Shown here: in pieces, positions 33,899 through 47,214 of the stretch
Numbering within the stretch: the first letter of the stretch is position 1
How the letters are laid out: each line of letters opens with the position of its first letter
From: Voacanga thouarsii
Lineage: Eukaryota > Streptophyta > Magnoliopsida > Gentianales > Apocynaceae
Reading direction: 5' to 3'
Length of the DNA: 64,000 bases
NCBI GenBank assembly: GCA_026120185.1
Contig: JANUWF010001719.1
Span: 2,256,501-2,320,500, forward strand
Made by a program: the position numbers and the translations under genes
Notes under the pieces: generated by a model
What the model saw: only the letters and a program-made list of their open reading frames with translations
What the model was told of the DNA's origin: nothing
The model's database searches: none

Positions 33899-36493
33899 CA
33901 ACAACAAACTAAGTTTTAGTTTCAAAAAATTTGGGGTCGGCTACATAAACCAATACCAGGTTACATGTGGTCATCCACATGAATGCTCTCTCTCCACTTC
34001 CTTTTATCAACCGTCAAATTTTCATCTAAATCTAACAAAGATGTATCTCTCCTAATTATATCTATTCATATCGTCTTAGGCCTGCCTCTACCTCTGCCTA
34101 GCATATCCTACCTCCCTCCCTCAATCCTCCTAACTAGAGCATCCACCGGTCTTCTCTGTACATATCCAAACCAATGCAAGCGGCTTTATCTCATTTTCTA
34201 CTCAATAGATGCCACACCCACATTTTTTCTAATGGTCTCATTTTTTACTCTATCATTTCTAGTATACCCACACATCCACCGTAATATACGCATCTTAACT
34301 ACTTTTATTTTGTAAATATGATACTTTTTAACTATCCAACATTCTGTGCCATATAGTAAAGTAGGTGTTACGGCTGTTTTATAGAACTTTCTCTTTAGGC
34401 TTAATGGTATATTATGATCACATAGAATACCAGTCGCACTCCTCTATTTCAACCAACCTACTGTAACTCGATGTGCAACGTCACCATCGAGCTCTCCGTC
34501 TTTCTAAATAATAGATTCTAGATATCAAAATCAATCATTTATCGGTATATATTTACTATCCAAAGTTATACTTTGAGCTATATTTCTGCCAATATTAAAT
34601 TTGTATTTCATATACTCCGTTTTACTCCTACTAATTCTGAAGCCCTTAGATTCCAATGTCTGTCACTACAACTCTTATTTAGCATTTACACCGCCTCTAA
34701 TCTCATCAATCAACACAATATCATAAGCAAACAATATACACTATGGCACCACCCTTGTATAGTGCAAGTCAACTTGTCTATAATAGCCGCAAAGAAAAAA
34801 GGGCTAAACTCTAATCCTTGATGCACCTCGATAGTAATAGGAAATTCTGCAGTCACTCTAGCGCATCTCCTTATACTTGTACATGCTCCCTTATATGTAT
34901 CTTTAATGAGAGTAATATACTTTAGCGATACATCTTTCTTGGTCAGCACCCACCAAACTACTTCTCTAGGCACTTTGTCATAAACTTTCTCCAAATCAAT
35001 AAATATCATATGCAAATCTTTCTTTCTTTCCTTATAATACTCAATCATCTGTCGTAATAAATGACTTGCTTCTGTAGTGGAACATTCAAGCATAAAACCA
35101 AATTGAATATCTGAAATCTATACAATGCCCATTAACCTCTATTTAATCACTCTTTCCCAAAACTTCATCGTATGACTCATGAGTTTAATGCTACGGTAAT
35201 TGGCACAATCTTGAACATTCTCTTTATTCTTTTACAGAGGAATTAGAGTACTCTTCCTCCACTCTGTAGGCATCTTATTAACTCTATATGTCTTGCTGAA
35301 CAGACCTGTCAACTACGCAATACCTATCTCTTTTAAATATTTCCAAACCTTGATCGGTATATTATCCGGTCCCACTGCCTTTTTTGGTCTCATCTTTTTA
35401 AAGGCCTCTCGAACTTCATGCTTCTGAATACGATGAATACATGCACGATTAACCTCTTTGTTCAAAATCGCAAGGCTACCCACGTTCAGAACTTGAACTT
35501 GATTCTCGTTAAATAACATATTAAAATATGACCTCCATCTTTCCTTGATTTCTTTGTCTTTAACCAAAACTCTGTGGTTGTTGTCCTTTACACATTTCAC
35601 CGCATCGATATCTTTAGTCTTCTTCTCTCTGAAACGCACTAGTCTATATATATTCTTCTTTCCATCTTTAGTATCTAGTTTTTCGTATAAATCCTTAAAA
35701 ACTGTAGACCTTACTTTTCTAACAGCTTCTTTAGTTTCTCTTCTCACGATATTATATTTTTCAAAATTCTCATCACTCCTGCACTTCCCTAAGTTTCTAT
35801 AGTACTCTTTTTTACTCTTTACGGTTTCTTTTACTTCGTTGTTTCACCACGACACGTCTTTATTTAGTGGCACTCTTCCTTTAGATTCACCAAATACTTC
35901 CTTAGCTATTGCCCTAATGCAGTGAGCCATTTTTCTCCATATAGTATCTAGACCTGAATCCATATCAGAAGACTAGTCATTCACCTGAACTATCTTATCG
36001 ACTAAGGCTATTATTTCATCGCCATGTAGCTTTCACCACTTGATCCTGGAGTTAACCCGATAACTCCGCTGTTTACCTTTTTTCCTAAAATTAAAATTGA
36101 GGACCAATAGCCTGTTTTGTGTAACTACACTCTCATCTGGAATAATTTTACAATCCGTACAATCACTACGATACATATGCCTCATAATAAAGAAGTCTAT
36201 TTGACTGGAATTTAATCCACTTCTGAAAGTTATTAAGTGAGAATCTCTCTTTTTAAACTAGGTGTTTGCTATAATTAAATCATATACCAAGATAAAGTCA
36301 AGAATAGCAGTTCCTGCTTCATTTCTAACTCCAAAACCCTGACCTCTATAAACACTCTCAAACCCGCTATGATTAGTATACACATGTCCATTCAGATCAC
36401 CACCAATGAAAAGCTTCTCTACACACGGTTCACTCTGTACAATTTCAATGAAAAAAAATAATTTTTTTAAAATTTTAAAGTTAATAAAGAAAT
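33899..36493 (-). mobile_element. RTE-type LINE, 5'-truncated
   Basis: The minus-strand 3' end has the plant RTE signature: AAATTTGGGGTCGGCTACAT near 33930, then a CAACAACAAC repeat tail (33896-33909 on the plus strand). Upstream are RT and endonuclease remnants. The same 14-mer TAAATTTTAAACAA occurs at 33885-33898 and at 36494-36507 and is taken as the target duplication. It is AT-rich, so chance is possible, and recognisable LINE sequence stops near 36450. A full RTE would be longer at its 5' end. Confidence 0.75.
34700..36440 (-). pseudogene. LINE endonuclease and reverse transcriptase (broken)
   Basis: Endonuclease fragment: EKLFIGGDLNGHV near 36420 and DFILVYDLIIANT near 36265. The region before RT spans 35747-35313 (RWRSYFNMLFNE, KKMRPKKAVGPDNIPIKVWK). 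RT is at 35093-34710 (STTEASHLLRQMIEYYKERK, KDLHMIFIDLEKVYDKVPRE). The FADD catalytic motif reads F-A-Y-D-I-V-L-I-D-E (near 34725), so a catalytic aspartate is lost. Several stops and frameshifts. In live RTE elements this protein nicks the target and copies its own RNA there. Confidence 0.85.
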
Positions 36494-36507
36494 TAAATTT
36501 TAAACAA

Positions 36508-39418
36508 TAACATGCCTTGTTCCACAACAGAAAGAGAAAAGAGGGAAGGAGAGAAAGGGATGTAAATATATCAATGAGAGAACTATTTTCTTTTACTTTG
36601 TCTTTATTTGGGATAAGAGAGAGGAGGAAGAGCAAGAGAGCAGAGGAATAGTTATTTAATTTATTTTCTCACTTTTTCTCTTTCTTAGTTAAAAAATTAA
36701 GAAGATAATATGAATATTATCTTTTATCTTTTCTAAGACATTTTTTCTCCCTCAACGGACATAATTTCTCAAATTTGGAAGAGAAAAAAAATGTTAATAT
36801 GAAATTTGTGGTACTCTTCCAATTTTACTTCCTCTCTCATCTTTTTATCCAGCCAAATGATACAATCAAATCATTTACTTTCATATTTATTTTATTTCCT
36901 TTTACTTGCACATTTTATCCTAACCAAACTATGCCTAGCAAAAACAATTGTTAAATAGTTATAGAATTTTTTGATAGTTATAGCATCCACCACGAAATCA
37001 AGATCGACCGTCATAAAAGCTCCATCTTCATACATCTTTGCTGCACCTTTCAAGTAAAGGGTTTGTGATTGATAAATTAGGAACCATCATCAAGCCGGCA
37101 TTGGTAGATACCATTCTCACTCTTCTGTCCATTGCCAAGGCCCAAGCAGTCTTCTCTACTAGGGTTTTTGACAGGGCATGCCACAACTTTCATATCATAA
37201 AAGTCAAATTAGGTCGGCTTTAAGGGTCATGACTCATGAGAGTAACATCGAGTTAAAGAGATGTGATCGAGATGAGATTAACAAAACTTTAATAATAAAA
37301 AAGTAACATGAAAATTTGTTCAAAAGTTCTTATATTGACTGAGATCGATGATAACAAGATATTATACCTTCAATTTGCGGCAAAAGTTGATGTCGGACTA
37401 ATGTCTCTCATCCAATTATGCTGCTCGGGTTGATGAATGATTATCCTTCCAAATGATAGCAGTTGCTGAGGATGTAAAAACCACCTTGTCTATGGTCTCT
37501 GTTTGTGCACAAGGTTCCAATACATTGTGTGCTGCTCTTACCTTAGCGATGTATTCCTTTTTTTGTTTAAAAAAAAAAGAAGAAAAATTACCTTTTTAGT
37601 CTTTTTATTTATTTATTTGGGATTGTTTCTATGTTTTCATTTTCTAGAGGCATTTTCCATTTTGACTGAAGTAATGTATTGTAAACAATTTTTTGACTTA
37701 TAGACAAAAAATGACACGAAATGATCGTTTTTCCAATTACACTTTTTGGTGGTTTCTGATTATAGTAGATTATTTCCTTTGTCTTGAAGGCAACAGCCCA
37801 GTTAATAGATTGAAATCTTGGTGTTAATTGTGCTTTAAGAAACTAGAATTGGCTTTGTAGTAGTCCCCCCCCCCCCTCCCCCTCTCTCTTTTCCCAAATA
37901 ATAATCTATTCTAGCTAATTATCCTCTAATTAATTGCTTCACATGTTAAGCAATTGCTTTCTAACCAAATAGACATTTTTTGAGGAAAAATAAATAGCAA
38001 TTGGAAATTATAGATTACAAATCCGGTCAAAATGTCCTTCACAGCTTAATTGATCGAGATATAAAGGCTAAAGAAAGGGATGGCTATTCCTGTCGATACA
38101 CATCCCTTTCTTTAGCCTTCCAAACAGGTACAAAGGTATTAAGACTTGGTTAATCATCAAGTTATAATTCTATTTTACCTTAGTTTGAAATAGCTATTAC
38201 GTCATAAAAAAATTATAACTGTCTTGCTATGTAACTTTCTTGCGTAAAGGGATGAATACCATATTACATATTCAATCATTGAGAAGAATTCAACATTCAC
38301 AAATAATAGTGAACGGATATTCCTTGAAATTTTCTTTCAAGAAATTATAGATATTAATAGCATCATTAATTGGGAATTGACAGGCAACTTCATTGTTTAG
38401 CGTCAAGGGCGACCTTAAATTTATACTGTTACTATGCACTTTATGAATTTTCAAACTGAAAAGGATCTCAATAATTGAAAACTTGGTTAACAGGCAGCAA
38501 TGTAAGGTGAGCCTACGGGCAAAACTCTTCAATTTTTCTCGTTGAACTATGGCATCAAGGTAGCATGTCGTTTTTTAATACCTCGATTACAAGATTTAGG
38601 GAATTAAAAAACCATCAGGATAACAAATATTACCTTTTAAAAAAGCTTCATTAAGACTGCTACTCTATTCACATGGAGCAATAACCTGAGGCAGATTTTG
38701 CATTCCACCAAGAACTAATAAACGAGATTATCCATCCATGGAAGAAGTGATTATGCAATTTCTTCTAAAAATTTATACTAATCTAAATGTATATATTAGA
38801 AATGAAGAAATGAGTGAATTGTTCATATAAATTTCCTAAGTAATTTTTATTTTTTAACCTTTTTAACTTCTCCAATTAAATTATGTAGATCTAATCATTA
38901 TGGATGGTATTAATTTCATCAACACTTCCAACTAACCTATTAAATAGTTGATATTCCTTTGGTCATTCATGGATAAAGTAGACATTTAACATATTTTTTA
39001 AAAAAAAAATATGAATAATATATTATCTATTCCATTATAACTATTATCATTATTACTGTATTAATCTCATCAATACATTATAAAAATACTTACCTCCTCT
39101 CCTTCCTTGCTCCAATGATGTGTGGTTATGTTTACAAAGATGACTTAGGGCCTCTTGGGATTGAGACTATCATGAGATTATTATTGATTAATGACATGAG
39201 AATAAATGATACTGCTAGAGACAGATATGGATAATATGTACCATTTTTAAAAATGAAATAAATTAGCTTTACAAGATAGTATGTGTAGCACGTCCAGTTA
39301 CAAATTGTTGCCACAGAAAATTGTTGCTTTTCATGGCTCTTTATGACTTTTAAGGTTAAGTTGCTTACTAAATATATTAAAAAACTTACAGTTTTATTTG
39401 CAAAATAAAATGTACCTC
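36508..39418. other. Long AT-rich stretch without a recognised gene
   Basis: A small coding-like patch occurs at 37038-37223 (FVIDKLGTIIKPALVDTILT). Another, short one lies near 37450-37560. Neither is recognised, and both lack clear exon borders. Other items are a 13-base poly-C run at about 37865 and a 19-bp hairpin at 38064-38119. Nothing else is supported. Confidence 0.4.
38064..38119. repeat. Perfect 19-bp hairpin
   Basis: AAGGCTAAAGAAAGGGATG at 38064-38082 and its exact reverse complement at 38101-38119, with an 18-nt loop. No U-run or other terminator-like context is relevant in plants. The function is unknown. Confidence 0.8.
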
Positions 39419-41242
39419 TGTAAGCCCACGGACCTCCTACCCTTTATGGGCTTTCTTGGGCTTCGGTTGTTTTTAATTAGTGGGTTAGGATCCATGTATT
39501 AGAAGAGCTCTAGAGTTAGTATTTTAAGTTAAGGGGTTAAGTAACAATTATTGTATTAGGGAGTTTTAGTTAATTACTTATTAGAGGTTCAGTCATAACG
39601 TCAGTTACGTTGTTTATTCAGTATCAGTGCCAGAAGAGAGGAGAGGAAGTGAAGAATCTAAGAAGGGGCTTGAGCCATTGACATCAAATCTTGCTAAGTT
39701 AGCCTTTCTTTTGTTGATTGTGGTGTTTGTAGTATAGGATTGAGACTTGTTATTCTTGAATTGAAGTTAGAGTATTAGGGTTCTAAATTAGAGAAAATCG
39801 ATCAGAAGATTAATTGTATTGTTTGGGTTTCAATTAAAGGTGAATAAGTATTTGGTAGCTTGAAGGGAAGCTTTGGGGGGATTTTTTGTGTTTGAATTCC
39901 TAGGTAAGGAAATTCGGGTTTCCTACGTTTTGGTTTCTGGTTACTGTTTCTTATAAATCAAAGGTGTTCTTGAATTCTTTATGAAAGGCATTATTTTGAA
40001 TATACGAAAAATGGTATTGAGCATGATATGTTTACTTGTTCAATTATGTTTTGATGTTGTAAATGGGGTGTATGAGTTTAAGCTATGTTCTATATTTATG
40101 CTTTGATTTTGATTCATGAGAATGTTGAATTGCTTGTGGGATTTGCTTTGGTAGGGAATTCCCAAAACTCTATAAGCTATAAGGCCCTATTAGGGGGATA
40201 CAATACCTAAGATAAGCTAAGTCCCTTCTCTTAATCAGATAAAATAATTAGCAGACTGGTCAGTTAAGCTAAACCAAGCCCCAAGCATGAATCATCTTCG
40301 TGAATTAAGTTATGTTTAAGTATGTATTATATATGTTTAAATGGTTTTTGTACACAAAATGGTGTTTTTCCTTGATAAAGTGGATGGTTGGATTGGTTCG
40401 TAGAGTTGAGATGTTGCAGGTTGGCTTTTGGTGCTCCAAAAATCGCATTCGTGCAACTCCCAAAGCACAGTCGGCGCCGGCTGCACTTTGTTCTGCACCA
40501 GTGTCACTGAAGCGACACCCGACGCCGGCCGCACCTCCCCTACCCGGCGCCAGCCCTCCTCTACTTGATTCTGGCACCGGTTTTCCTCCATTCATGCATT
40601 GGTCTTTTTCTCCCTTGATTTATTTGTCATTATTTTTATTGAAAAAACAGCACCGGTTCAATATTCAGGTGTCAGTTGTGCCTCATTCAATTCAGTATTG
40701 AGTAAAGTTAAGAAATTCATTATTCTTTTTTTCCTCCCTCTTGTTTCTTGTGTGATATTTTGAGATCTTCATATGGTGCGACCAACCCACCAAGAAGATA
40801 TTTCGAAACCCCAAGAGTTGTGTACTACAATAACTTGAAAGCTATTTTGAGCAGTCGTTTTATAAATGTATATATATATGTAGCATACTCAATCTCAGGT
40901 AAGTCAGATTTCCTTACTGAGCTAGTAAGCTCACTCCTTATCTACCCTTTTGCAGGTTCTCAATTAGATGAGAATGAGTTGAAGGAGTGGTTTGATGAGG
41001 ACTTAGAGTGATGAGCTATTATTATTTTTTATTAGTTTGAGCACGTTGTTTTTGGGAATTGTTTATTAACATGGATTCAGTTTTTATGTCTGGTTTTTAA
41101 TTTGTAATTTAAGACTATGTATTGTTATCTCTTAAGTTATGAATGGATGATATGTCTTGGTTAATGGCCATTTATGGATGCAAGGGTTCGACATTTCCTC
41201 TTTGGGGGTGTTGCCATGTCATCCTCAGTTCGGGGCGTGACA
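39419..41242 (+). mobile_element. Probable solo Ty3/gypsy LTR
   Basis: It begins TGTAAGCCCACGG and ends GGGGCGTGACA, both usual for plant gypsy LTRs. Inside, the text ACTGAGCTAGTAAGCTCACTCC followed by TTTTGCAGGTTCTCAATTAG (about 40917-40970) resembles a segment of many gypsy LTRs. A GC-rich patch lies at 40455-40590. No PBS, polypurine tract or coding frame is attached. Flanking 5-mers (ACCTC and ACCAA) do not match well, so the boundaries are not proven; a noncoding host segment is the alternative. Confidence 0.45.
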
Positions 41243-41938
41243 ACCAAAATTCAGAAGAGGATAACAATTTTTCGTAAGCAAGTAGTGCCCAGTTTGGTCA
41301 TTGGTCGTTCCTGTTTCAGTATTGACATGATTATCACAAAATGTTTTAGGCTTACTCTTTTAATCTTAGCACATTATTTTCTTAAATGTAGGAAGCCTTA
41401 GCTGTAATATTGATATTTCAAAGTGAATTCCTACAGTTTTGAACATACAACCAACAAAAAGAAAGAAATTAATTCTTCTATTTTACAATTTGACATTAAC
41501 AAAGATGGAGAATAGGATCTGCACAGGGTTAAAAGCAAAAATGATATGAGATACATCTACAAAAGGTCATACCAGTAATAATGCACAACAGTGGATGTTT
41601 TTATGTGTATAAAGAATAAATTATAGAAGAATTATGTACAATTTATTTGTGTTTTTTTAAAAATATTATTGTTAAAAGATTAACTAATTACCAATATGAG
41701 AATCTATTATTATTTTTTATTTGAAATCAAAGAAAGTAAATTCGAAATGCATCTTATTTTCTTCTTCATCATCTAATGTTAAAAAGTATAATTTGAAAGT
41801 TATTAACCAAATCATGTTAAAGAATTGTCATAGGGATTTTCAAAGTAGTTTTATTTTTTTCCGTCTTTTTAACTTTTCTAATTAATGGTGAAGATCTAAT
41901 AGAACCTTCTTTTTTTTCATCGTGGATGGTGTTAATTT
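41243..41938. other. No gene seen
   Basis: AT-rich sequence between the solo gypsy LTR and a copia LTR fragment, with no recognisable frame. Confidence 0.4.
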
Positions 41939-43100
41939 TTAGAATGTATGCCCACTAAAACTATATTTTTTATGTAATTTTGACTAAATTAATAAAAGAT
42001 TTATTCTCATAAATTATTTGTGTTTTTGCATTTTAATTTATGCACAATTTTCATTGAAAAAGACCCATTGTATTTAACTAAGTGATCAATGTGAATATAG
42101 GTCTTTCACAGTAAAGTATGAATCACGAGTTACTTAATACATAAATTGTTATTCTTAACCGGATGATAGGAAATTTCATCATAATAAGGTTATTATGTTA
42201 TAAATTCCAAGTGACGAATTACTTACCATTAGTTAGTGAGTAGTCTTTTCACTTTATAACATAGGTGTATTTCAAATATGTAGAACTGGACCTATAATAG
42301 TAGTTTCTAAAAGTACTATATGGTAGAAACCCAAACTACTCCTGCTACAGTATGAGCTTATACCCTACGGCTTGAGTATGAATTGGTGGTTTGGCAAAAC
42401 TGGAAGTGTATACTTTGATATACTATAGTTGAGATTCTATCATAGGACCAATATACTTATATATTAGGTATATGTGACTAATTAGTTAAGACATACAAGA
42501 TAATTTATACGCAATATCGTCCCTTGAGACTATTGAAATGATCTAATAATTTAGGGCCCTGAGGAACATGACTTGAATGTTTGTTTTAGGATAGCTTCTT
42601 TGGAAAGTGAAAACATTATAGGAAGTCGTGGATTATTGGACTAGAAGTCTAAGGTGGTAGATGTCATTTAAAGAGGTGTTAGTATACTCTTCCTCTCTAA
42701 ATGTACGACGTTACGTAAATAATCCATGATATTCTCTAAATATCTATCATAACACCTGCAGGTCAGAGACTTTGCTTACGCAGTATTATCCTTTGTGTCA
42801 ATATTTCCTTATGGTAATATTAGAAAATATTTAAAATATAAAATACACCTATTTCTATAGTAGGGGTATTTTGATCATTTTAGTAGTTAAAGCAATATGT
42901 CTTTTGATTTTCGAAATAACCCATAAGTCCTAATGGTTTTAAACAAAAGAAATGGTCTTAGTTAAGATGGGTTTTATTTTATTGATACCACATCCTAAAG
43001 GAAATGGTCCTAAAGCGATGTGTCTTAGTTAAGATGGGTCATTGGTTTTCGAAATTGCCCATAAGTCCTAGTGGTAGGAATGTTATACATTTATATGATG
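41939..43100 (+). repeat. Diverged LTR fragment of the copia-4 family
   Basis: It aligns in order with the copia-4 LTRs (for example the TTAATAAAAGA-TTATTCTC start, GATCAATGTGAATATAGGTCTTTCACAGTAA, and TTTGGTCATTTTAGTAGTTAA-like text). It is cut off near 43100. A block around 42955-42985 is partly duplicated at 43020-43080 (CTTAGTTAAGATGGGT twice). Confidence 0.65.
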
Positions 43101-45054
43101 ACTATTTTCTTGATACGTTTTTACGTTTAATGCCAAAAATCTAGCATTAGAAGTGTTACAAGTACAGACCTGTAAACCCACTAGATACACATTATATCCA
43201 AAGAATTGGACCCAATTGGGATCCATCTATAAGTTTACTATTAAAAAGAAATTCGAAACCATAAGTTTTGGGTTTAATACACCTAAATCTAACACATTTA
43301 AATACATCCTAATTTGATCAATATTCAAATGGTACGTCTACCAAGTACCAACCAACTACCATATTCTAAGTACATTCTAATCTGATCAATATTACTATAT
43401 TCATCAAATTAGAATGTGTACTTAATTACAATACTTAGAATGTACCTATAATTCCTAATTGGGACTATTTTAATAATTTTTCGATTCGACTTCAGCTTAT
43501 AATTTCAGTTTTTGATTCAATTTTATAAATTTTAAATAAAATTGAAAATTTTATAAAACCAAATTAAATTTTAACCTAACTGAAATATTAAAAACTCATA
43601 ATTTTATATATAAATAAATGATTAATTAATTAATATTATATATATAATTTTGATTTTTAATATTTTAATATTTTATTTTAGAAAATCGAAAATCAAATTA
43701 AATTTTTATATAAACTTCAAAATCAAACCGAATTAGGTCAAATTTTATTGAAATTGAACCAAAATTTTCAGTTGGTTCGGTTTGATTTGAAAATTAGATT
43801 TATATCAAATAGTGCACAGTCCTTTCTATAATATGACTATACATTAATTGATGCAATGTGATTATATTATTCCCTGGGTCAAAATGCGTAATTTAATCTT
43901 GATGTAATTATAATAAGTGAGGTCTATTGACGTTCATTATTCATTTGCCAAACTCTTTCTTGTTTCTCTCTCTACCACATCCTTTCTGCCGAATTGAAGC
44001 TCTGGCAGAATCTTGGTCAGAGATCTTGCCTTTTTCTTTCTTTCTTTTTTTTTTTTTTTTGTGTGTTTTCACCCATTTTGAATCACAAACCATAAAAATA
44101 TACTTGTTTCATCTTATTTATCAAACTCCTCGCATCTTTAACATCATTCTTGGTCCGATTTATTTAGATCGGAGTGCTTGACTACGTTTTTTTCGAGTTT
44201 TTTTTTTTTTTTAACAATTAAATCGGGTCTTCTCTTCATTTCTCATCTTTTTCTTATTTTCAAGACAATTGATACATCTAAACCTTCTAAATAACTACTT
44301 ATGGAATTAGGTGAATGTGGAATTCTCATATCACTAAAGTTTGAGGATGAAGATAATGAGGCTTGAAAGAAAATTTTTTATTTGTTTGTTTTGTTTTCTA
44401 TACTTACCTTAGGCTTTGGAGTATAATATTTTGTTCATGTTACTATGAATTTCATGATCCCTCTATGTAATTTGCCTTTTTATGAATGAACGAATTTACT
44501 TAACAAAAAAAAGACTTTCTCAATTTCTATTTTAATACTTTAAGAGATGAAAATATAAATCAAATTTAAAATCTATAACCAATTTTAAATATTTCTAATA
44601 CTTGAATTATCACATTATTATAAGCTATTAAGAAAATGTTACAAGGAACACTAAAGGACACTGGAGTAAAGCTTTTTTTTTTTTTTTTAAGTTGTCCCTA
44701 AATTATTATAGGAGTACAATTTTTGGACTTAAATCATTTTTAAAGTACTGATTCATATATCTAACACTCAAAACTCTATGATTCCTCTCATTTACTGTCT
44801 CCATTTCCCTTAGTCCAAACCGTCTGTAATATTAACAACAAAATCATAATTTTCAATCTAATAATTTATATATATATTGTATTCTTTATTTACGGAATAA
44901 TGTGTATAGGGACATTATATTAATGCGGGCACCACGATCTTTCCCGTAGTCACGGCAAAAGATGTAAGTCTAATCCTCATTAGCTATCATTTCTTTCTCT
45001 TTCCTATGTTAACTAGTTTGATACTCATATGCTGCACGAAAAGACGTAAAATAA
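43101..45054. other. AT-rich stretch without a gene
   Basis: It contains an imperfect hairpin of about 20-bp arms at 43368-43430 and a pair of loosely inverted AT-rich segments at about 43480-43790. Poly-T runs occur near 44045, 44200 and 44675. No credible coding sequence. Confidence 0.4.
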
Positions 45055-46925
45055 TATTAAAATATACTCTCTAAATTAAATTATTTAATATAATTATCGA
45101 ATTTATTAATAAAAGAATTTATTTTTAAAATTTATTTATAAATTTATATTTTATTTGTGCATAATTTTTATTTGAAAATGACTCTTGTGTTTAAATAAGT
45201 GATCCATATGAATGGTGGTCTTTCACAGTAAGGTATGGATTATGAATTACTAAACACATAAATCTTTATTCTTAACCAATTGATGAGAATGGAAATCTCA
45301 TCATGTAGAGGTTATTGTATTATGAATTCCAAATATGGAATGGTTTACCTTTAGCCAATGAGTAGTCCACTCACTTCATAGCATGAGCGTATTTCGAATA
45401 CGTAAAATAAGATCTGTAATAGTAGTTTCTAAAAGTACTATTTAAAAGAAACCCAAACTATAACTGCAACAACGTGGACTAATACTCTACTACTTGAATA
45501 TGAGTTGGTAGTCTGATGAAACTAGACGTATATACTTTGATATACTATAGTTGAGGTTCTTTCGTAAAACCAATATATTTGTATGTTGGGTATATGTGAC
45601 TAGTTAGTTAAGACAAATTTGTACAAGATAGCTTGTACGCTATATCGCTCATTGTGATTGTTTGAATGATCTAATTATCCAGGGCTTTGGGGAATATGAC
45701 TTGGATGTTTATTTTAGGGTAACTCCCTTGAAAAGTGAAAACATTCCAGGAGTCGTGGATCATTGGACTAGAGGTCTAAAGATGGTAGATGTTATTAGAG
45801 ATGTGTTAGTACACTCTTCCTCTCTAATTGCACGGCGATGCGTAGAGGGATATTTTAGTCATTACACCTGTAGGTCGAAGACTTTGCTAACGCAGTATTG
45901 TCCTTGGGGTTAATATTTCTTTATGGTGATATTAATAAACATTTAAAATATAAAATATAGTTATTTATATAGTAATGGTATTTTGGTCATTCTAATAGTT
46001 AATGCGATGTGTCTTTTGGTCCCTGAAATGACCCTTAAGTCATGAAGTATTTAGGTTAAGGAATTGGCCTTAATAATTATGGGTTTTTATTTTATTGTTG
46101 GACTACCATAAAATAAAAGGTCCGAGAGAAAGTATTTATTTTATCTAATTTAAATGGTTAATTAATTATTCAGGGCTCAAGGCCCATAGTGAATAATTAA
46201 AAAATTAATCTAGAACTAGATAAAATATATGAAATTTTATTTGGTCTATTTGGGTTTGTTATTATTTATTGGACTGTTTAATAAAGCCCAGAAAATAAAT
46301 AATTGAGATTTATTATTTATGGGTATTCAAGCCCAATAATAAATAATTTATCTAACCCAATGAATAAGACCAAGGTAAAATAAAATTTATTAAAAAAATA
46401 AATAATAAAAATATTTAATTAATTAATTAATTAGTTAAAAAACAACACGGAATGGATTCCGTGTTGTTCTGCGTGAAGAATAATAGAAAACATATGTGTT
46501 TTTTATTTTCACATAGAGAAATTATTCTCTCTCGAGATGTGTAAATGCAATATGAATTGCAGTAGAGAAGAGGCTTTTGGTGATTGATTGAGCTTCCAAT
46601 TTACAGAAGCAATAAAAGAAAACAACTCTGCGTATTTTATTTTTGTATTCACAGAAGCCAAACCCATTTTTCGAACAAAGATCAAAATCGATCAAAACTC
46701 AATCTTTAAGCCATCTCTGGCTGTGCTACGGCACTATTTCGAAAGATTGAAAGTTTCGCATGGATGAGACACAGTAGACGTTTGTAAGGACGTGAGCCAC
46801 TAGCCTCAAATATCCTTATATAGACATTTATACCAGTGCGAAAAAGACCACTTAATCACAGAGGTAAAATTTTCGTTTTCCTAACATGCTTTCGTTTTGA
46901 TTATTTTTGCTATTTTAAGCCTTCA
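45055..46925 (+). repeat. Copia-4 5' LTR
   Basis: Aligns with 54018-55905. Its first bases are decayed (TATTAAAATATAC against TATTGGAATATAC). Confidence 0.8.
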
Positions 46926-46927
46926 AT

Positions 46928-46940
46928 TGGTATCAGAGCC
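46928..46940 (+). promoter_or_regulatory. Copia-4 primer binding site
   Basis: Exact TGGTATCAGAGCC, complementary to the 3' end of plant initiator tRNA-Met, two bases after the LTR end. Confidence 0.85.
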
Positions 46941-47214
46941 ATGACTTTGCAAATGTAGAAAGCATGCTAGGCTTAACTAAAATAAGAAAATATTTATTTT
47001 GGTTAAAATCTGTGCTCCTTCGTTTTTATTGGTATGGATAGTTTCACTGTAAGTTTCGCGAGTGGAAGTATATGAATAATGTATTTTGATTGCTTTCATA
47101 AATATCGTGTAAGTTCAGTATTTTTAAGGGCATAGGCGCTTGTTTGGATAAGTTTTGATTGAAAATGGAAAAAAATCGAAACCAGTACGTATAAGAAATT
47201 CTTGAGAAGAAGCA

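Noticed and set aside
37865..37880. Poly-C tract
   Set aside because: A simple homopolymer that could be a sequencing or assembly weak point; no function supported.
40305..40701. Open frames of 84-129 codons on both strands
   Set aside because: They overlap in several registers in a GC-rich patch, have no recognisable motif and lie in a probable LTR.
39414..41247. 5-bp duplication around the 39419-41242 LTR
   Set aside because: ACCTC and ACCAA agree at three positions only, so the duplication is not claimed.
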